From JAAYLC01 sp964636665 (lineage in GTDB: Bacteria > Bacteroidota > Bacteroidia > Flavobacteriales > Flavobacteriaceae), in NCBI GenBank assembly GCA_964636665.1, contig CAZWVT010000067.1, positions 1 through 8,679 of the forward strand: DNA of 8,679 bases. The letters run 5' to 3'. The notes under the pieces are model-generated. The model saw nothing but the letters and a program-made list of their open reading frames with translations. It did no database searches and was not told the DNA's origin. Made by a program: the position numbers and the translations under genes. Shown piece after piece: positions 6,431-8,679 of this stretch (position 1 is its first letter; the number at the start of each line of letters is the position of its first letter).

Positions 6431-7027
6431 TTATTGTTGGATATATTCGGCATCTGCTTTTATCATCACTTTATTACTGATTAATGCCTCAGGAAATTTT
6501 GGTCCGACACCGTAATCCAAACGATTCAAAGTACCTGATATCTGAAAACCTGCAATTTGTTTTCCGCTGTTGCTGTCAGTAATCGTACCGCGATACCACA
6601 TATTTAGCGTGATGGGTTTGGTAACATTGCGAATGGTTAAATTTCCTTTTAGCAAATAGTGATTTTTCTTATCGGTTTTTTCTATAGAAGTGCTTTTAAA
6701 AGTCATTTCAGGATACTTCTCCACCTCGAAAAAATCTGCACTTCTAAGATGATCGTCTCTCATCTCTACTTCAGTATCAATAGATTCTGTACTGATTTTA
6801 AGAGTTGCAGACGCATCGCTAAAATCATCTTTGGAAGCTGTAATGGTGGATTCAAACGAATTGAACAAACCGGAAACATCGGCAATTGTATTGTGAACTG
6901 TGGAAAATGAAACTTTGGCGTGTGCCGGGTCAATTTTCCAAGTAGATTGAGCAAAAACAGTAGTTCCCGAAAAGAACAATACCGCTAATATCGTAAAGAT
7001 GTTCATTGATTTTTTGATGTTTTTCAT
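6431..7027 (-). CDS. YceI-family periplasmic protein
   Basis: A secreted lipocalin-like beta-barrel of the YceI family, whose known members bind polyisoprenoid-type lipids and are linked to acid, oxidative or quinone-related stress. The 198-residue product has a lysine-rich start and hydrophobic core with likely cleavage after Ala26 (VFA-QST). The mature domain follows the family: WKIDPAHAKVSFSTVH (30-45), VSGLFNSFES (51-60), STESIDTEVEMRDDHLRSADFF (79-100), KYPEMTFKS (104-112), LKGNLTIRNVTKPITL (126-141), NRLDYGVG (168-175) and a closing strand VMIKADAEY. A start at Met8 (7006) would also leave a usable signal peptide, but the first Met gives the usual positive n-region. It lies 112 bp below the AraC gene and 45 bp above the DOPA dioxygenase gene, all on the same strand. 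The ligand is unknown; a link to quinoid or aromatic compounds is inferred from the neighbours. Confidence 0.93.
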   Translation of the reverse strand: MKNIKKSMNIFTILAVLFFSGTTVFAQSTWKIDPAHAKVSFSTVHNTIADVSGLFNSFESTITASKDDFSDASATLKISTESIDTEVEMRDDHLRSADFFEVEKYPEMTFKSTSIEKTDKKNHYLLKGNLTIRNVTKPITLNMWYRGTITDSNSGKQIAGFQISGTLNRLDYGVGPKFPEALISNKVMIKADAEYIQQ

Positions 7028-7080
7028 AATAGATAATTTATAAAAGTTAATGAATAAAGTTTGTATTTAAATGTTTAATG

Positions 7081-7107
7081 CAAAGGTGCGAAGAAATGAC
7101 TGTCAAA
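7081..7107 (-). promoter_or_regulatory. Possible promoter before the YceI-family gene
   Basis: Read on the minus strand, CACCTTTG (7088-7081) matches the Bacteroidota -7 element TAnnTTTG except at its first base, and a TTTG lies upstream (7107-7104). The spacer of 15 is shorter than the usual 19-20, so the match is weak. The 112-bp gap after the AraC gene and the AT-rich leader of about 50 bases make a promoter here likely. A second weak candidate, TAACTTTT (7049-7042), lies nearer the start codon. Confidence 0.3.
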
Positions 7108-7139
7108 AAACAACAGATTTAAGAAGAAGAGTTGTAAAA

Positions 7140-7970
7140 TCAGGAAAGCAGTTTTTGCATTTCTTTTCTAAATTTTGAGGGAGTCTGTCCGGTTCGTTTC
7201 TTAAAAACATTCGTAAAGTATGCTTTTTCATTGAATCCAAGATTAAAACCAATTTCAGAAATATTTTTATCACTGTGAATTAATTGATTTTTCGCTTCAA
7301 TTAATTTGCGGGTTTCAATAAGTTCACTCACAGTTTGTTGCAAAATATTTTTTGAAATAAGATTCAGATTTCGAACAGACATAAATAATTTTTGAGCATA
7401 AAAATCAACGCCTAAGGGTCGTTGGTAATTTTCTTCCAGAATCTTTAGAAAATTGTATAGGGTTTCGTTTTGCGTGACCGAGTAGTTTTTGTCGTCTGGA
7501 AAAACTTTATTCCTTTCTGATTCTATCATGATAAATAAGGCACTTAATAAATGTTTAATGACACTCAAATCGGGACTTTCTTGTTTCATTTCATTGTAAA
7601 TAATCTCACAAATCGAATTGAGTTGGGCAAAACAATTTTCTGCTGAAATTTTGAATGTTGCCTGATTGTGGAAAGAAGCATAAAGCTGGAAAATTATATC
7701 GGGAATCAATTCGCTTTTAAACCGTAAAACCCACATATCGCAAATACCGTTTTTTACCATCGGGACGGCTCTGTGAACCTTTCCTTTGGTTACAAAACTT
7801 ACAAAAGGCGTTTGGATGGTAACAGTTTTAAAATCGATAAAATGTTCTAATTGCCCTTTAATTCCGATAATGAGTTCTTCAAAGTCGTGAGAATGTGGGG
7901 AATCAGGTTCTGTGCTGATTTTACGAGCCTCATCGGTATCGATTTTATAAATTTTAAAAAGACTTTGCAT
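7140..7970 (-). CDS. AraC-family transcriptional regulator
   Basis: A cytoplasmic DNA-binding regulator with a ligand-sensing N-terminal half. The 276-residue product has a cupin-like sensor start (SPHSHDFEELIIGIKGQLEHFI, about 24-45, with His26 and His28) followed by strands containing VHRAVPM, then a helical linker. The C-terminal AraC DNA-binding domain (about 170-272) has two helix-turn-helix units: LGVDFYAQKLFMSVRNLNLI in the first, and ISEIGFNLGFNEKAYFTNVFKKRTGQTPSKFRK in the second, the canonical signature of the family. The inducer cannot be predicted. It starts 12 bp after the DUF2200 gene, so the two are probably cotranscribed, and it sits directly upstream of the YceI, DOPA dioxygenase and VOC genes on the same strand. 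These are its most likely targets by proximity, but no operator could be identified. Confidence 0.94.
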   Translation of the reverse strand: MQSLFKIYKIDTDEARKISTEPDSPHSHDFEELIIGIKGQLEHFIDFKTVTIQTPFVSFVTKGKVHRAVPMVKNGICDMWVLRFKSELIPDIIFQLYASFHNQATFKISAENCFAQLNSICEIIYNEMKQESPDLSVIKHLLSALFIMIESERNKVFPDDKNYSVTQNETLYNFLKILEENYQRPLGVDFYAQKLFMSVRNLNLISKNILQQTVSELIETRKLIEAKNQLIHSDKNISEIGFNLGFNEKAYFTNVFKKRTGQTPSKFRKEMQKLLS

Positions 7971-7982
7971 ACGAACTGTTTC

Positions 7983-8345
7983 TTACTGCCTCAATATTTT
8001 TTCCATTTTCCTGCCTTTTGCCAATTCATCTACCAATTTATCTAAATATCTCGTTTGTCTGGTTATCGGGTTTTCAATTTCTTCAATGCGATATCCACAG
8101 ATTACACCGGTAATAAGAGGCGCATTTGGATTTAAATTTGCACTTTCAAAAAAGGTTTTAAATGTGATTTTCTCATCGATGAGCTCTCGGATTTTCTCGA
8201 CACTATATCCGGTCAGCCATTCAATTACTTGATGCAATTCTTCTACAGTTCTTCCTTTTTTTTCTATTTTAATGACATAATGCGGATAAACTTCGGCAAA
8301 GGTCATTTTTGCAATTCGTTCGTTGTGTTCAACAGTTGTTTTCAT
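7983..8345 (-). CDS. DUF2200 family protein
   Basis: A small cytoplasmic protein of unknown function. The 120-residue product matches the family closely: KMTFAEVYPHYVIKIEKKGRT (13-33), LHQVIEWLTGYS (37-48), FKTFFESANLNPNAPLITGVICGYRIEEIENP (62-93) and the end RYLDKLVDELAKGRKMEKILR. It is mostly helical, with no signal peptide and no membrane segment. The start at 8345 gives the normal length; an internal Met14 (just before TFAEVYP) is a possible shorter start. It is the first gene of the minus-strand cluster and lies 12 bp before the AraC regulator, suggesting cotranscription. Proteins of this family are often found near regulators or stress genes, but no activity is known and none can be read here. 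No strong promoter match was found upstream; TATCTTCA at 8370-8363 is poor. Confidence 0.9.
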   Translation of the reverse strand: MKTTVEHNERIAKMTFAEVYPHYVIKIEKKGRTVEELHQVIEWLTGYSVEKIRELIDEKITFKTFFESANLNPNAPLITGVICGYRIEEIENPITRQTRYLDKLVDELAKGRKMEKILRQ

Positions 8346-8606
8346 TGTTTTCTTTATTAAATGAAGATAGCCTTTGTGGTAATTTCCTATGCTATTTAGA
8401 TTTTGCGTTTTATAAATTAATGAACTAAAATAAATAAGAAATTTTAAGAATCCGTGAAAAATAGAAAATTAACTTTATGGATATTCTAAACTTACAGAAT
8501 CTGCTACCAATAGCGTCCTAAACGATTTTGACATTACTTCGTAAGACCGTCATTATTCGGGGTTTTCACAGTTACTTGACTGAAAAAAGGATTTTCTTCA
8601 TTTATC

Positions 8607-8651
8607 ATTGACCATTAACCATTGACCATTAACCATTAACCATTAACCATT
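8607..8651 (+). repeat. Heptanucleotide tandem repeat ATTRACC, six units
   Basis: Six head-to-tail 7-bp units starting at 8607, 8614, 8621, 8628, 8635 and 8642, followed by a partial ATT (8649-8651). The order is ATTGACC, ATTAACC, ATTGACC, then three ATTAACC, so only the fourth base varies (G or A). This resembles the short tandemly repeated heptamers known in cyanobacterial intergenic DNA and also seen in Bacteroidota. Copy number is likely to vary by slippage. Confidence 0.92.
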
Positions 8652-8660
8652 ATTCTGTTA

Positions 8661-8679
8661 GTCTTACGTCCTACGTCCA
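8661..8679 (+). repeat. Second heptanucleotide array GTCYTAC, truncated by window end
   Basis: GTCTTAC (8661-8667), GTCCTAC (8668-8674) and GTCCA (8675-8679) form a 7-bp register that runs to the end of the window. It begins 9 bases after the ATTRACC array and has the same unit length with a single C/T variation. One inverted unit, GTAAGAC, occurs alone at 8541-8547. How far the array continues is not visible. Confidence 0.6.

Larger units (their letters stand above)
8346..8679. other. Gene-free intergenic region with short repeats
   Basis: A 334-bp AT-rich stretch with no convincing coding sequence on either strand; the longest ATG-started frames noticed on the plus strand are 12 and 14 codons (8361 and 8477). 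It should contain the promoter of the DUF2200 gene near 8346-8420, but no strong match was found. TAACTTTA at 8470-8477 is a plus-strand near-match to the -7 element without a -33 partner. The distal part carries two heptamer arrays (listed separately) and a short inverted pair, ATTCT/AGAAT at 8483-8500. Confidence 0.6.

Noticed and set aside
8361..8521. Two tiny plus-strand frames (8361-8399 and 8477-8521)
   Set aside because: 12 and 14 codons, no promoter with proper spacing, no recognisable peptide family.
8607..8679. CRISPR array
   Set aside because: Units are 7 bp with no spacers and no cas genes nearby; these are simple tandem repeats.

Overview
The window looks like a chromosomal segment of a low-GC member of the Bacteroidota, probably Flavobacteriia close to the Chryseobacterium/Weeksellaceae group. 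Four things support this. Coding AT content is high, and there are no Shine-Dalgarno sequences. Two Bacteroidota-type promoters are present (TTTG, a spacer of about 18-20, then TAnnTTTG). Secreted proteins begin their mature part with the Bacteroidota-typical (Q)VGIGT...GF(L/M)PPR...LEIWNG..W module. The genus is inferred from style, not proven.

Layout: positions 46-5032 are all on the plus strand and 5051-8345 all on the minus strand, so the two halves converge on an 18-bp gap. The plus half opens with chorismate synthase (aroC, last step of the shikimate pathway) and a sodium/dicarboxylate-amino acid symporter. A clear promoter at 2611-2640 then drives three tandem paralogues (2664-5032), separated by only 11-12 bp. 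Each encodes a signal peptide, the VGIGT module and a lamin-tail-like (LTD) domain. This expanded family of small secreted LTD proteins is the least explained part of the window.

The minus half, in transcription order from 8345 down to 5051, holds a DUF2200 protein, an AraC-type regulator, a periplasmic YceI-family lipid/quinone-binding-like protein, a LigB-type 4,5-DOPA extradiol dioxygenase (YgiD) and a single-domain VOC (CatE-like) protein. The first two are 12 bp apart and the last two 15 bp apart, so the cluster may form one or two operons. A regulator, a hydrophobic-ligand binder and two oxygenase-type proteins from different folds suggest handling of catechols, quinones or related stress compounds. 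That role is inferred from the families only.

The last 334 bp (8346-8679) hold no convincing gene. They end in two adjacent seven-base tandem arrays, ATTRACC and GTCYTAC, the second running off the window. No tRNA, rRNA, CRISPR, insertion sequence or phage gene was seen.
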